In this document: positions 12,246-12,676 of the stretch, one piece after another | Numbering within the stretch: the stretch's first letter is position 1 | Layout of the letters: every line of letters begins with the position of its first letter | Program-made: the position numbers and the translations under genes | DNA from: Nocardia sp. | Lineage (GTDB): Bacteria; Actinomycetota; Actinomycetes; Mycobacteriales; Mycobacteriaceae | Length of the DNA: 12,676 nucleotides | Reading direction: 5' to 3' | Assembly: GCA_017354515.1 (NCBI GenBank) | Contig: JAFMQT010000085.1 | Coordinates: 1-12,676 of the forward strand | The notes under the pieces: generated by a model | The model's database searches: none | What the model was told of the DNA's origin: nothing | The model's input: only the letters and a program-made list of their open reading frames with translations

Positions 12246-12676
12246 GTGGTTATTTCACGCAAGGCGGGTTCGGCCCCCGAGAATATCTCCGACCGCGCGG
12301 AGCTTCCCGGTATCGATGCGGCCGGTGACGCGCTGCTGCGAATGGGCCGATACTTCCAGCGCGGTCAGGTGTCCGAGGATCTGCGGACGGTGCACAAGGT
12401 CGGCGGGCGCGAGGCCGACGAGTTCTATCGCGACCGCTGGGCGCACGACAAGGTGGTGCGCTCCACGCACGGGGTGAACTGCACCGGATCGTGTTCCTGG
12501 AAGATCTATGTCTCCGACGGCGTGATCACCTGGGAGTCGCAGCAGACCGACTATCCGTCGGTGGGCGCGGACAAGCCCGAATACGAGCCGCGCGGCTGCC
12601 CGCGTGGCGCCTCGTTCTCCTGGTACACGTATTCGCCTGCGCGCGTGCGCTATCCGTATGTACGCGGAGTCCTGCT
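12246..12676 (+). CDS. narG: Respiratory nitrate reductase alpha subunit NarG, N-terminal part
   Basis: The start is GTG 12246, the only start codon in this frame downstream of the promoter, with a G-rich weak ribosome site (GGGGG at 12237-12241). The window ends after 143 residues of a protein that normally has about 1,200. NarG is the molybdopterin catalytic subunit of the membrane-bound NarGHI complex, which reduces nitrate to nitrite on the cytoplasmic side with quinol electrons. The FS0 [4Fe-4S] ligands are visible: His75, Cys79 and Cys83 in HGVNCTGSCSWKIY, and Cys118 in RGCPRGASFSWY. The 35-residue spacing from Cys83 to Cys118 equals that in Escherichia coli NarG. YRDRWAHDKVVRSTHG matches mycobacterial NarG closely. 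No twin-arginine signal is expected or seen. narH, narJ and narI should follow beyond the window. Confidence 0.96.
   Translation, partial: MVISRKAGSAPENISDRAELPGIDAAGDALLRMGRYFQRGQVSEDLRTVHKVGGREADEFYRDRWAHDKVVRSTHGVNCTGSCSWKIYVSDGVITWESQQTDYPSVGADKPEYEPRGCPRGASFSWYTYSPARVRYPYVRGVL

Noticed and set aside
12235..12477. ATG at 12235 as the narG start
   Set aside because: It is in a different frame from the NarG protein and runs into a Cys/Arg-rich translation ending at 12477. The GTG at 12246 is in the right frame.
1..12676. CRISPR arrays, tRNA or rRNA genes, insertion sequences, integrase or attachment sites
   Set aside because: I found no regularly spaced repeats, no clover-leaf pattern with conserved loops, no transposase-like protein and no long terminal repeats. 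The proposed acquisition of the T7SS block therefore rests on composition and gene content only.

Overview
The window reads as chromosomal DNA of a high-GC actinomycete of the mycolic-acid group, most likely Nocardia or a close relative. The pointers are type VII (ESX) secretion accessory genes (EspG, DUF3558 lipoprotein, PPE-like substrate), a Scr1-type XRE regulator with a DUF397 partner, a tripeptidyl-aminopeptidase-like hydrolase, a DUF2236 (MpaB/Lcp-like) protein, and a NarG very close to the actinobacterial form. The genus is inferred from gene content, not from a marker gene.

Layout. (1) 1-912, plus: C-terminal part of an alpha/beta hydrolase, cut by the window edge. (2) 938-3304, minus: a tight four-gene operon encoding a small EspC/WXG100-like protein, a 480-residue protein with an N-terminal WXG-type helical domain, and two very small three-helix membrane proteins. 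The last three are translationally coupled by overlapping stop and start codons. (3) 3405-4521, minus: an XRE/DUF5753 regulator overlapping a DUF397 gene, closed by a 28-bp perfect palindrome and preceded by a likely autoregulatory operator. (4) 4806-5267, plus: a divergent unrecognised gene. (5) 5520-8614, plus: a second compact four-gene operon encoding a DUF3558 lipoprotein, a WXG-like helical protein, a PPE-like substrate with a Gly/Pro-rich linker, and an EspG chaperone. (6) 8711-8923, minus: a VapB antitoxin without a VapC. (7) 9051-9962, plus: a GNAT acetyltransferase fused in frame to a truncated SnoaL-like domain. (8) 10000-11908: a divergent TetR/DUF2236 pair sharing two operator-like repeats. 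(9) 12246 to the end, plus: the N-terminus of nitrate reductase alpha subunit NarG, with a plausible promoter.

How the parts may work together. The two T7SS-type operons carry putative substrates, a lipoprotein and a substrate chaperone but no ESX core (no EccA-E or MycP is visible). They therefore look like satellite substrate modules that would use an ESX machine encoded elsewhere. The 0.94-8.6 kb block has patches of clearly lower GC (about 38-53% in 60-nt samples) than the right-hand genes (77% in one sample), as expected for an acquired or fast-evolving accessory block. The best candidate for something little described is the minus-strand operon at 938-3304: a WXG-headed large protein with a C-terminal domain of unknown function, a small WXG100-like partner, and two coupled membrane peptides that could be immunity, anchoring or export accessory proteins.
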